The notes beneath the pieces were generated by a model. That model had not been told where the DNA came from, made no database searches, and was given only the letters and a program-made list of their open reading frames with translations. A stretch of DNA of 64,000 nt from Burkholderia glumae LMG 2196 = ATCC 33617. GTDB lineage: Bacteria > Pseudomonadota > Gammaproteobacteria > Burkholderiales > Burkholderiaceae. Location of the stretch: positions 744,001 through 808,000 of the forward strand of contig NZ_CP009434.1 in NCBI RefSeq assembly GCF_000960995.1, given 5' to 3'. Positions 1 through 8,660 of the stretch are shown piece by piece (within the stretch, counting starts at the first letter, position 1; each line of letters starts with the position of its first letter). The translations under genes and the position numbers were made by a program.

Positions 1-1
1 C

Positions 2-127
2 CGGCTCGTGGCAACGCTGAGCGCGGCGACGCACGAGCTGCTGGTGGGCGAAGTGGTGGCGCTGCGCTGCGCGGCGCCCGACGACGAGGCGCTCGTCTAT
101 CTGCAGCGCGAATTCCGCGCCGTATGA
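2..127 (+). CDS. Flavin reductase-like protein, C-terminal end (partial)
   Basis: Only the last 41 codons lie in the window. They contain the stretch THELLVGEVVALRC, which resembles the C-terminal strand of the flavin reductase (FMN-binding split-barrel) family, where a His is followed by a G-x-V strand. Such enzymes supply reduced flavin to a partner monooxygenase, and an LLM-type flavin monooxygenase lies about 4.2 kb downstream in the same direction. The stop overlaps the next start as ATGA, so the two genes are probably translationally coupled. The family call rests on a short fragment. Confidence 0.5.
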   Translation, partial: RLVATLSAATHELLVGEVVALRCAAPDDEALVYLQREFRAV

Positions 128-1224
128 CGGCGCGCGCCGACCGGACGATCGATATGAAACGCGAAATCGTACAAGCCACCAACCGCTGCCGCAGCGAGAT
201 CCTCGCCGGCGGTTTTCGTAGCGACGTCGCGCGCATCGCGCAATGTGCGCGCGCGCACCTCGGCGACTACGCCGACAACCCGCACGTGCGTGCGCTGCTC
301 GTCACGCTGGAGAATCGCCGCCTTGCCTCGGGCGCGCTGCTCGACCTCACCTACTCGGTGGACCCGAGCTTCATCCTCGGGTTCTTCGACGTGCCGTACA
401 ACGCCGACGCGTTCCTCGAAGCCGCCGCGATCGCGCCGGTGCCGATTCCGCCGAGCGTGCTGGCGATCGCGCCGGACGGCAACGCGCTGCCGGTGCAGAT
501 CCGCATGTGCACGGACGGCTTTCGCAATCCGCTCGCGGTGGCGGTGTTCGGCGAGAACTTCATCGACGCCGAGCTGTGCGCGTATCACAAGGCGTACTAC
601 TTCATCGACAAGTTCGTCGAACGCTTCAAGCGCTACACGCGCCCGGCGATCGAGGCGCACTGGTCGCCTACCGCGTTCCCGGACCTGATCGCGGCGGACG
701 ACACGCTGCTGACGCAGGCCAGCGCGATCTGGGTCCATCTGCACGAGTATCACCATCGCACCGGCTTCCTGCCGATCCCGGAGCACCTCGAGGCGAAGAG
801 CACGCGCAACGGCGCGGGCGCGGAAGAACTGCGCGTGGACATCCTGTCGATCCTCGCGCTGTTCCGGCTGGGCTCGGACGACCGCCTGCTGCGTGCGTCG
901 ATACAGTACATCCTGGCCGAGCGCCTGATCCGCTATCCCCTGCAGGCGCCGCCGCTCGACAACTACGACGCCCGCTCGTCGGTCGCGCTGTTTCATTACC
1001 TGTCCCGCCACGGCGTTATCGCGCAGCGTGGCGGCACGTTCTATTTCGAAGGCGGCTACGAGCGTCTGACCCAGGCGCTCAGGTCCATCGTGATCAAGCT
1101 GACGGCGCTGGAATACCAGCTCAGCGTTTCGTCCGAGCTCGACCGGAGAAAGGTCCTGTCGTTCGTGTTGCCGACGCTTGCCAAGAACGACAACAACTGG
1201 GGCGCAGCCGGACAGCCGCACTGA
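124..1224 (+). CDS. HEXXH-motif protein of unknown function (possibly DUF6421-like)
   Basis: A 366-residue protein that I do not recognise with certainty. Its clearest feature is HEYHH at residues 207-211, a HEXXH zinc-metallopeptidase-type motif, followed by Glu-Glu at 234-235 that could give a third ligand. The segment around the motif recalls the poorly described DUF6421 family, but this is from memory. No signal peptide or membrane segment is evident, so it is probably cytoplasmic. The ATG at 124 overlaps the stop of the preceding reductase; a second ATG at 154 is an alternative start. It is followed after 45 bp by an ilvD gene, so it belongs to the operon. It could be a metal-dependent hydrolase or simply a metal-binding protein. 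Confidence 0.55.
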   Translation: MTARADRTIDMKREIVQATNRCRSEILAGGFRSDVARIAQCARAHLGDYADNPHVRALLVTLENRRLASGALLDLTYSVDPSFILGFFDVPYNADAFLEAAAIAPVPIPPSVLAIAPDGNALPVQIRMCTDGFRNPLAVAVFGENFIDAELCAYHKAYYFIDKFVERFKRYTRPAIEAHWSPTAFPDLIAADDTLLTQASAIWVHLHEYHHRTGFLPIPEHLEAKSTRNGAGAEELRVDILSILALFRLGSDDRLLRASIQYILAERLIRYPLQAPPLDNYDARSSVALFHYLSRHGVIAQRGGTFYFEGGYERLTQALRSIVIKLTALEYQLSVSSELDRRKVLSFVLPTLAKNDNNWGAAGQPH

Positions 1225-1269
1225 CGGCAGCCCGCCCGTTTTTCCGAACCGAATCTATCGAGAGCCAAG

Positions 1270-3111
1270 ATGCCCATCTATCGTTCACGCACTTCCACCC
1301 ACGGCCGCAACATGGCCGGCGCGCGCAGCCTGTGGCGCGCCACCGGGATGACCGACGCCGATTTCGACAAGCCGATCATCGCGGTGGTCAATTCCTTCAC
1401 GCAGTTCGTGCCCGGGCACGTGCACCTGAAGGATCTCGGCCAGCTGGTCGCCCGCGAGATCGAAGCGGCCGGCGCGGTCGCCAAGGAGTTCAACACGATC
1501 GCGATCGACGACGGCATCGCGATGGGCCACGACGGGATGCTGTACAGCCTGCCGTCGCGCGAGCTGATCGCCGACAGCGTCGAATACATGGTCAACGCGC
1601 ACTGCGCGGACGCGATGGTCTGCATTTCGAATTGCGACAAGATCACGCCGGGGATGCTGATGGCCGCGATGCGCCTGAACATTCCGGTGATCTTCGTGTC
1701 GGGCGGGCCGATGGAGTCCGGCAAGCTGACGTTTCGCGGCAAGCGGCGCGCGTTCGATCTGATCGACGCGATGGTGGTGGCCGCCGACTCGCAGGTGACG
1801 GACGACGAGGTGCGCGCGGTCGAGAACGTCGCCTGCCCGACCTGCGGCTCGTGCTCCGGGATGTTTACCGCGAACTCGATGAACTGCCTTGCCGAAGCGC
1901 TCGGCCTCGCGCTGCCGGGAAACGGCTCGGTGCTGGCGACGCATGCCGAGCGCAGGCGCCTGTTCCTCGAGGCCGGGCGAGTGATCGTCGAGCTCGCGCG
2001 TCGCTACTACGAGCAGGACGATGCGAGCGTGCTGCCGCGTTCGATCGCGTCGCGCGAGGCATTCGAGAACGCGATGACCCTCGACATCGCGATGGGCGGA
2101 TCGACCAACACGGTGCTGCACCTGCTGGCCGCCGCCCACGAGGGCGAAGTGCCGTTCACGATGGCCGACATCGACCGGCTGTCGCGCCGCGTGCCGGTGC
2201 TGTGCAAGGTCGCGCCGTCCGTGCAGGACGTGCACATGGAGGACGTGCACCGTGCCGGCGGCGTGATCGGGATCATGGGCGAGCTCGATCGCGCGGGGCT
2301 GCTGAACACGACGCTGCCGACCGTCCACGCGCCGAGCGTCGCCGACGTGCTCGCGCGCTGGGACGTGATGCGCAATCGCGTCGATTCGGTGTCGCGCTTC
2401 TATCGCGCGGCACCGGGCGGCGTGCGCTCGCACGTTGCGTTCAGCCAGGACAACCGCTACGACGAGCTCGATCTCGACCGCCGGACCGGCTGCATCCGCG
2501 ATGCCGAACACGCGTTCTCGCGCGACGGCGGGCTCGCGGTGCTGTTCGGCAACATCGCGCGCGACGGCTGCATCGTGAAGACCGCGGGCGTCGACGGCGG
2601 CATGCTGAGGTTCACCGGCACCGCGCGCGTGTTCGAGGGGCAGGAGGAGGCCGTCGAAGGCATTCTCGGCGGCGCCGTCGGCCCGGGCGACATCGTGATC
2701 GTGCGCTACGAAGGACCGCGCGGCGGGCCGGGCATGCAGGAGATGCTCTATCCGACCAGCTACCTGAAATCGAAGGGGCTCGCGAAGCAGTGCGCGCTGA
2801 TCACCGACGGCCGCTTCTCCGGCGGCTCGTCGGGGCTGTCGATCGGGCACGTGTCTCCCGAAGCGGCGGAGGGCGGCGAGATCGGGCTGATCGAGAGCGG
2901 CGACGCGATCGAGATCGACATTCCGAACCGCTCGATCAACCTGCTGGTGCCGGACGAGGAACTGCAGCGCCGCCGCGCGGCGATGGAGGCGCGCGGCAAG
3001 CTCGCCTGGCAGCCGGAGAAGCGGCAGCGCCGCGTGTCGGGCGCGCTGCGCGCCTACGCGGCGATGACCACGAGCGCGGCGCGCGGTGCCGTGCGCATCG
3101 TCAAGGGCTGA
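1270..3111 (+). CDS. ilvD: Dihydroxy-acid dehydratase (IlvD, long E. coli-like type)
   Basis: A 613-residue enzyme that matches E. coli IlvD (616 residues) almost throughout. IlvD is an iron-sulfur dehydratase converting 2,3-dihydroxyisovalerate and its homologue to 2-oxoacids in valine, isoleucine and leucine synthesis. The cluster-binding cysteines are present in SNCDKITPGM (near residue 121) and CPTCGSCSGM (near 190-200), and the C-terminal GRFSGGSSGLSIGHVSPEA block is intact. It sits inside an operon with a MetC-like enzyme, a GshA-like enzyme, a monooxygenase and a transporter, with no other branched-chain synthesis genes. It may therefore be an extra copy serving a dedicated pathway or acting as a resistant target. 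Whether a second ilvD exists cannot be told from this window. Confidence 0.93.
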   Translation: MPIYRSRTSTHGRNMAGARSLWRATGMTDADFDKPIIAVVNSFTQFVPGHVHLKDLGQLVAREIEAAGAVAKEFNTIAIDDGIAMGHDGMLYSLPSRELIADSVEYMVNAHCADAMVCISNCDKITPGMLMAAMRLNIPVIFVSGGPMESGKLTFRGKRRAFDLIDAMVVAADSQVTDDEVRAVENVACPTCGSCSGMFTANSMNCLAEALGLALPGNGSVLATHAERRRLFLEAGRVIVELARRYYEQDDASVLPRSIASREAFENAMTLDIAMGGSTNTVLHLLAAAHEGEVPFTMADIDRLSRRVPVLCKVAPSVQDVHMEDVHRAGGVIGIMGELDRAGLLNTTLPTVHAPSVADVLARWDVMRNRVDSVSRFYRAAPGGVRSHVAFSQDNRYDELDLDRRTGCIRDAEHAFSRDGGLAVLFGNIARDGCIVKTAGVDGGMLRFTGTARVFEGQEEAVEGILGGAVGPGDIVIVRYEGPRGGPGMQEMLYPTSYLKSKGLAKQCALITDGRFSGGSSGLSIGHVSPEAAEGGEIGLIESGDAIEIDIPNRSINLLVPDEELQRRRAAMEARGKLAWQPEKRQRRVSGALRAYAAMTTSAARGAVRIVKG

Positions 3112-3113
3112 CC

Positions 3114-4304
3114 ATGCGGCCCGCCCCGAAGCGTCCGTCGGCCGACCCGCAGGTCGACACCGTGCTCGTCACGAGCGGCCGCGCGCCGGCCGCGCATCAT
3201 GGCTTCGTCAATCCGCCGGTGTACCGGGGCTCGACGGTGCTCGCGCCGAGCGTGGCCGACCTGCTCGGCTACACGCAGCCCTACGTGTACGGCCGGCGGG
3301 GCTCGCCGACCACCGTCGCGCTGCAGGACGCGGTGCGCGCGCTCGATCATGGCGCGGGCGTCGTGCTGTGCCCGTCGGGTCTCGCGGCGATCACGACCGC
3401 GCTGTCGTCGTGCCTCGCGGCCGGCGACCATCTGCTGATGACGGATGCGGTGTACAAGCCCGCGCGGCAGCTGTGCGACGGCGTGCTGCGGCGCGCGGGC
3501 ATCGAGACGACCTACTTCGCGCCGTGCGCCTCGGTCGACGCGCTCGCCGCGCTGATCCGGCCGAACACGCGCGCGCTGTATCTCGAGGCGCCCGCCTCGC
3601 AGAGCATGGAGATCTGCGACGTGCCGGCGCTTGCCGCGCTCGCGCGCGACCGCGGGCTGACGGTGCTGTTCGACAACACCTGGGCGACGCCGCTGTTCTT
3701 CGACGCGTTCGCGCACGGCGTCGATCTCGTGATCCAGGCCGGCACCAAGTATCTGGCCGGCCATGCGGACTTGATGATCGGGATGGTGTCGGCCTCCGCG
3801 CGCGCGCTGCCGGCGCTCGAACAGTATCAGCGCGACACCGGGCAATGCGTGAGCCCCGACGATGCGTTTCTCGCGCTGCGCGGCCTGCGCACGCTCGGCG
3901 TGCGGCTTCGCCAGCACCAGGCCAACGCGCTGCAGGTGGCGCGCTGGCTCGCCGCGCGCCCGGAAGTGCAGCGCGTGTGCTATCCGGCGCTGGAGCACGA
4001 TGCCGGCCACGCGCTATGGGCGCGCGACTTCCGCGGCGCGACGGGGCTCTTCTCCGTCGTGCTGCGCCCGGCGCCGCCGCAGGCGGTGGCCGCCCTGCTC
4101 GAAGGGCTCGCGTATTTCGGGCTCGGCTATTCGTGGGGCGGCTACGAAAGCCTCGCGATGCCGTTCGACTGTACCGCCTACCGCACCGCCTCGCACTGGG
4201 ACCCGGGCGGCCCGTGCGTGCGCTTTCACATCGGCCTGGAGAACGCCGACGACCTGATCGGCGACCTCGACGCGGGCTTCGCCCGCTTCAACGACGCGTG
4301 CTGA
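3114..4304 (+). CDS. metC: Cystathionine beta-lyase-like PLP enzyme
   Basis: A 396-residue protein of the Cys/Met metabolism PLP family (fold type I). The PLP lysine is in AGTKYLAGHAD, the phosphate-binding region is YGRRGSPTT, and the C-terminal SWGGYESLAMPF and RFHIGLEN segments are typical of MetC. The family cleaves the C-S bond of cystathionine or related thioethers, giving homocysteine, pyruvate and ammonia. The ATG lies 2 bp after the ilvD stop, so the genes are cotranscribed and probably coupled. In this setting it may act as a C-S lyase on a pathway intermediate instead of in methionine synthesis. The gene name reflects the family more than a proven substrate. Confidence 0.8.
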   Translation: MRPAPKRPSADPQVDTVLVTSGRAPAAHHGFVNPPVYRGSTVLAPSVADLLGYTQPYVYGRRGSPTTVALQDAVRALDHGAGVVLCPSGLAAITTALSSCLAAGDHLLMTDAVYKPARQLCDGVLRRAGIETTYFAPCASVDALAALIRPNTRALYLEAPASQSMEICDVPALAALARDRGLTVLFDNTWATPLFFDAFAHGVDLVIQAGTKYLAGHADLMIGMVSASARALPALEQYQRDTGQCVSPDDAFLALRGLRTLGVRLRQHQANALQVARWLAARPEVQRVCYPALEHDAGHALWARDFRGATGLFSVVLRPAPPQAVAALLEGLAYFGLGYSWGGYESLAMPFDCTAYRTASHWDPGGPCVRFHIGLENADDLIGDLDAGFARFNDAC

Positions 4305-4363
4305 CGGGGCCGCCCGATTCCGGACGCACACATGATGCAGCTTTCCAATCACGAGGAGCCCGT

Positions 4364-5680
4364 ATGACGAAGCAACTCTGCCTGGGTGGATTCATGCGCC
4401 CCATCTGCCTGCATACGGCGTGGTGGCGGCACCCGAGCGCGCCGACGCTGGCGAACTTCAACTGGCCGGTGATTCGGTCGCTCGCACAAAAGCTCGAGCA
4501 TGCCTGCTTCGATGCGGTATTCACTGCCGATCACCTCGCGGTGATGCCAATGCCGCCGAACGCGCTCAAGCGCAGCGGCACGATCACGTCGTACGACCCG
4601 CTCGTGATGCTGTCGGCGATCGCCGCGTGCACCGACCGCATCGGCTTGATCGCGACCGGCACGACGAGCTATGAAGATCCCTACCTGCTCGCGCGCCGCT
4701 TCGCGTCGCTCGATCACCTGAGCGGCGGCCGCGCGGGCTGGAACATCGTCACCACGGTGAACCCGGAGGCCGCGCTGAACTTCGGGCTGGAAACCGCGTT
4801 GCGTCACGCGGAGCGCTACGAGCGCGCCGAGGAGTTCTTCAAGGTCGTGACAGGGCTGTGGGACGGCTGGTCCGATCACGCGCTGGTGATGGACAAGGAG
4901 ACGGGCGTGTTCTCCGATCTGGAGAAGATCCGGCCGCTCAACCACAAGGGCAGGTTCTTCTCGGTGAAGGGGCCGCTGAACATCGCGCGGCCGGTGCAGG
5001 GCTGGCCGGTGATCGCGCTGGCCGGTGCGTCGGAGGAGGCGCGCGACATGGCCGCGCGGTCGGCCGATCTGGTGTTCGGCAACGCACGCAGCATCGAGAC
5101 CGGGCGCGCCTTCTATCGCGATGTGAAGTCGCGCGCGGTGGCGGCCGGGCGCAATCCCGAGCACCTGAAGATCCTGCCGGCCAACCAGGTGTACGTCGGC
5201 CGCACGCGTGCCGAGGCGCTCGCGAAGAAGCGCCACATGGACGATCTCGTGCACGTCGACAGCAACCTCCCGAACCTGTCGATCCGGCTCGGCGTCGATT
5301 GCTCGAAGTTCGATCCCGACAAGCCGCTACCCGATCTGCCGCATACCGAGCAAGGGCAGGGTAACCAGCGCGAATGGGTGGCGCTCGCGCGGCGCGAGGG
5401 GCTGACGGTGCGCGAGCTTGCGAAGCGCGCCGCGGAATCCGGCACCGGCGAGATGGTCGGCACCGCGAGCGAGATCGCCGACCAGATGGAGGAGTGGCTG
5501 ATGACGCAGGCGTGCGACGGCTTCATCGTCGTGTTCTACACCGTGCCCGACGGCTACGACGACTTCGTGACGATGGTGGTGCCCGAACTGCAGCGGCGCG
5601 GGCTGTTCCGCACGCGCTACGAAGGCGCGACGCTGCGCGAGCACATCGGCCTGCCGCGGCCCAAGAGCCCGCTCGATTGA
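4364..5680 (+). CDS. LLM-class flavin-dependent monooxygenase (NtaA/SnaA/DszA family)
   Basis: A 438-residue protein of the bacterial luciferase-like superfamily. The segments DAVFTADHLAV, RIGLIATGTTSYEDPYLLARRFASLDHLSGGRAGWNIVTT (residues about 85-130) and the C-terminal GFIVVF are characteristic of the nitrilotriacetate/dibenzothiophene-sulfone monooxygenase branch. These enzymes use FMNH2 supplied by a separate reductase to hydroxylate or cleave C-N or C-S bonds. The reductase-like gene at the left edge of the window is the obvious partner. An AGGAG-like site precedes the ATG at 4364. The substrate is unknown. Confidence 0.85.
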   Translation: MTKQLCLGGFMRPICLHTAWWRHPSAPTLANFNWPVIRSLAQKLEHACFDAVFTADHLAVMPMPPNALKRSGTITSYDPLVMLSAIAACTDRIGLIATGTTSYEDPYLLARRFASLDHLSGGRAGWNIVTTVNPEAALNFGLETALRHAERYERAEEFFKVVTGLWDGWSDHALVMDKETGVFSDLEKIRPLNHKGRFFSVKGPLNIARPVQGWPVIALAGASEEARDMAARSADLVFGNARSIETGRAFYRDVKSRAVAAGRNPEHLKILPANQVYVGRTRAEALAKKRHMDDLVHVDSNLPNLSIRLGVDCSKFDPDKPLPDLPHTEQGQGNQREWVALARREGLTVRELAKRAAESGTGEMVGTASEIADQMEEWLMTQACDGFIVVFYTVPDGYDDFVTMVVPELQRRGLFRTRYEGATLREHIGLPRPKSPLD

Positions 5681-5716
5681 ACGGCGCGCCGCCAGACATC
5701 GTTCCCGGAGACCGCG

Positions 5717-7411
5717 ATGACCCATGATTCACCTCGACAGACGTGGATGACGACGCCATACCGTCGCCGGCTCTGCGTGCTGAGCGACGCCGCGCACCTG
5801 CCGCTGCTCGGCCACGGGCGGTGCGGCGTCGAGCGCGAGGCGCTGCGCGTGGATGCCGCCGGCCGGCTCGCGCTGACGCAGCATCCGCGCGCGCTCGGCG
5901 CGGCGCTCACGCATCCGTCGATCACGACCGACTACGCGGAGCCGCTGCTCGAGTTCGTGACGCCGCCGCAGCACGACGCGGCCGACGTGATCGAGCGGCT
6001 CGACGAGCTGCACCGCTTCGCCTGCCAGGCGATCGGCGACGAGCTGCTGTGGAGCCAGTCGATGCCGTGCCCGCTCGACGACGACCGCCGCATTCCGATC
6101 GCCTGGTACGGCACGTCGAACCCCGGCATCCTGAAGCACGTATACCGGCGCGGGCTGGCATTGCGCTACGGCAAGGCGATGCAGTGCATCGCCGGAATTC
6201 ACTACAACTATTCGCTCGCCGATTCGCTGTGGCCGCTGCTGCGCGAGGTGCGCGACGGGTGCGCGCCGGCCGACCGCGACACGCGCTCGACCGGCTATCT
6301 CGCGCTGATCCGCAATTTCCATCGCTACGGCTGGCTGCTGCTCTACCTGTTCGGCGCGTCGCCTGCGCTGTGCTCGGGCTTCGTCGCCGGCGACCGGCAC
6401 GGGCTCGAGGCGTTCGACGCGGCCACGCTGTACCTGCCCTACGCGACCAGCCTGCGCATGAGCGACCTCGGCTACCAGAACCGCGTGCAGGAGGCGGTCG
6501 CGCCGTGCCTGAACGACCTCGACGCCTATCTGGAGGGGCTCGCGCGCGCAGTCGCGCAGCCCTGTCCTGAATATCAGGCCGTCGGCGCGAAGCGCGACGG
6601 CGAGTGGCTGCAACTCAACACGCATCTGCTGCAGATGGAGAACGAATTCTATTCGTCGATTTGTCCCAAGCGCACGATGCGCAGCGGCGAGCGGCTGCTC
6701 GACGCGCTGCGCAGCGGCGGCATCGAATACGTGGAAGTGCGCAGCCTCGATATCGATCCGTTCGCGCCGCATGGCGTCGCGGAGGCGACGCTGCGCTTCG
6801 TCGACGCGTTCCTGCTGTTCTGCGCGCTCGACAACAGCCCGTGCCTCGCCGCCGGGGAGTCTGACATCTGCAGGCGCAACTTCGCGGCGGTCGCGCGGGA
6901 AGGGCGGCGCCCGGGGCTGACGCTGCAATGCGGCGAGCAGCGCGTCGCACTGCGCAGCTGGGCCCGGGAGCTGCTCGCGCGCATACACGAGGCCGCCTGC
7001 GTGCTGGACCAGCAGCGCGGCCACACGCTTGCGACCGCCGCGCTCGACGCGCAGCGCGCCAAGCTCGACGATCCCCAGGCGACGCCGTCGGCACGGGTGC
7101 TGGAGGAGCTGCGCAGCTTGCGCAACGAACCGCGCGGTGCCTGCTTCGCGTTCGGGATGCGGCAGTCGCTCGCCCACACCGAGGCGTTTCGCGCGCGGCC
7201 GCTGCCGGCGCAGGTGCAGGCCCGCTTCGAGGCGGCCGCCGCCGAATCGCTGCGCCGGCAGGCCGAGCTGGAGCGCACCCAGATCGGCAACTTCGACGCG
7301 TTTCTCGCCGCGTACCAGGCGGGAACGCTGAACCAGGAATGGGGCGAGCCCAGTCACGACGCACTGACGCGGCAGCCGCCGCATGCAACCGATCTCACGG
7401 AGGATAGATGA
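5717..7411 (+). CDS. gshA: Glutamate-cysteine ligase (GshA type)
   Basis: A 564-residue protein similar to the E. coli-type gamma-glutamylcysteine synthetase (about 518 residues), which joins glutamate to cysteine with ATP as the first step of glutathione synthesis. Recognisable parts are GVEREALRVD near the N-terminus, the glutamate-site region DYAEPLLEFVTPP, the block IAGIHYNYS and the core NEFYSSICPKR with EYVEVRSLDIDPF. It is flanked by monooxygenase and transporter genes with no gshB nearby. Its stop overlaps the next ATG (7408-7411). It may therefore be a paralogue that feeds thiol or gamma-glutamyl chemistry to this operon. Substrate use other than cysteine is possible. Confidence 0.85.
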   Translation: MTHDSPRQTWMTTPYRRRLCVLSDAAHLPLLGHGRCGVEREALRVDAAGRLALTQHPRALGAALTHPSITTDYAEPLLEFVTPPQHDAADVIERLDELHRFACQAIGDELLWSQSMPCPLDDDRRIPIAWYGTSNPGILKHVYRRGLALRYGKAMQCIAGIHYNYSLADSLWPLLREVRDGCAPADRDTRSTGYLALIRNFHRYGWLLLYLFGASPALCSGFVAGDRHGLEAFDAATLYLPYATSLRMSDLGYQNRVQEAVAPCLNDLDAYLEGLARAVAQPCPEYQAVGAKRDGEWLQLNTHLLQMENEFYSSICPKRTMRSGERLLDALRSGGIEYVEVRSLDIDPFAPHGVAEATLRFVDAFLLFCALDNSPCLAAGESDICRRNFAAVAREGRRPGLTLQCGEQRVALRSWARELLARIHEAACVLDQQRGHTLATAALDAQRAKLDDPQATPSARVLEELRSLRNEPRGACFAFGMRQSLAHTEAFRARPLPAQVQARFEAAAAESLRRQAELERTQIGNFDAFLAAYQAGTLNQEWGEPSHDALTRQPPHATDLTEDR

Positions 7412-8598
7412 GCAGTATCGCGGAATTGAAAACCGAGCGCGGCTTCTCGATGCGCGCAGCGGGCGCGGGCGCGCTGGCGTCGTTCGTCGGCTTCGCCTCG
7501 ACATTCACGCTGATCGTGAACGCGCTGACCAACGTCGGCGCCACGCGCGCGCAGGCCGCGTCGGGCCTGATGGCCGTCTCGATCGTGATGGGGCTGGCCG
7601 GCATCGTGCTCAGCTACCGCACCCGGATGCCGGTCAGCGTCGCGTGGTCGACGCCGGGCGCCGCGCTGCTGCTCGGCCTGGGCGCGGTGAAGGGCGGCTA
7701 TCCGGCCGCGGTCGGCGCGCTCGTGCTGACCGGCGTGCTGCTCACGCTGGCCGGGCTGTGGAGGCCGCTCGGCCGCGCGATCTCGAAGATTCCGCTGCCG
7801 ATCGCCAACGCGATGCTCGCGGGGATCATCCTGAACCTCTGCGTCGCGCCGGTGCATGCCATCGCCCGCTATCCGCTTTACGTCGCGCCGATCCTGCTGG
7901 TCTGGGTCGTGATGATGCGGATTCGCAAGATCCTCGCGGTGCCATGCGCGGCCGTGGCGACGCTGGTGGTGATCGCGTTCATCGCGCACACCGGCAGCGT
8001 CGGCGCGGCCAGCATTCTGCCGCATCTCGCGCTGGTCGGGCCGGTGTTCTCGGCGTCGACCATGGTGAGCGTCGCGGTGCCGCTGTTCATCGTGACGATG
8101 GCGTCGCAGAACATCCCGGGCGTCGCGGTGCTCAACGTCAACGGCTACCGGCCCGAGGCGTCGCGGCTGTTTACCGCCACCGGGCTGTGCAGCCTGATCG
8201 CCGCGCCGTTCGGCGGTCCGCCGATCGGGCTGGCCGCGATCACCGCCGCGCTGTGCGCGGGCGAGGAGGCCGGCCCCGACCAGGCGCGGCGCTACTGGGC
8301 CGGCATCGTCTGCGGCGCCGCCTACATCGTGTACGGGCTGGCGGCCAGCGCCGCGACGCTGTTCATCGCGGTCGCGCCGCCGATCATCATCGAAGCCGTC
8401 GCCGGTCTCGCGCTGATGAACGCGCTGGGCGGCGCGCTGCTCAATTCGTTCGCCGACAAGGACGCGCGTGAAGCGGCAATCCTCACCTTCCTCGTGACCA
8501 TGGCCGGCCATGCGTTCCTCGGCATCGGCGGCGCGTTCTGGGGGCTGCTGACCGGCGTCGGGCTCACCTTCCTGCTGCGCCGCGCGCCGGCCGCGTGA
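7408..8598 (+). CDS. benE: Benzoate/H+ symporter BenE-family membrane transporter
   Basis: A 396-residue, very hydrophobic protein with about twelve predicted membrane helices. It carries the BenE-family signatures AWSTPGAALL near residue 75, ASQNIPGVAVLN near 230 and PFGGPPIGLAAITAALCAGEEAGPD near 270, including the acidic pair. Family members carry benzoate-like carboxylates across the inner membrane with protons. The start overlaps the gshA-like stop as ATGA, so it is part of the same operon. It probably imports the substrate or exports the product of this pathway. Whether benzoate itself is the ligand is unclear, since no benzoate catabolic genes are nearby. Confidence 0.87.
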   Translation: MSSIAELKTERGFSMRAAGAGALASFVGFASTFTLIVNALTNVGATRAQAASGLMAVSIVMGLAGIVLSYRTRMPVSVAWSTPGAALLLGLGAVKGGYPAAVGALVLTGVLLTLAGLWRPLGRAISKIPLPIANAMLAGIILNLCVAPVHAIARYPLYVAPILLVWVVMMRIRKILAVPCAAVATLVVIAFIAHTGSVGAASILPHLALVGPVFSASTMVSVAVPLFIVTMASQNIPGVAVLNVNGYRPEASRLFTATGLCSLIAAPFGGPPIGLAAITAALCAGEEAGPDQARRYWAGIVCGAAYIVYGLAASAATLFIAVAPPIIIEAVAGLALMNALGGALLNSFADKDAREAAILTFLVTMAGHAFLGIGGAFWGLLTGVGLTFLLRRAPAA

Positions 8599-8660
8599 GG
8601 CCGGCCGGCGATGCGGTCCGCAGCAGTCCTGTAGTCACCTTCGAAACCAACGGAGACAAC

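Noticed and set aside
243..1227. Long open frames overlapping the HEXXH gene on both strands
   Set aside because: High-GC DNA keeps several frames open; the product is Arg-rich without family features, while the 124-1224 frame has normal composition and fits the operon.
3114..4304. SAM-responsive element upstream of the metC-like gene
   Set aside because: Only 2 bp separate it from ilvD, so there is no room for a leader element.
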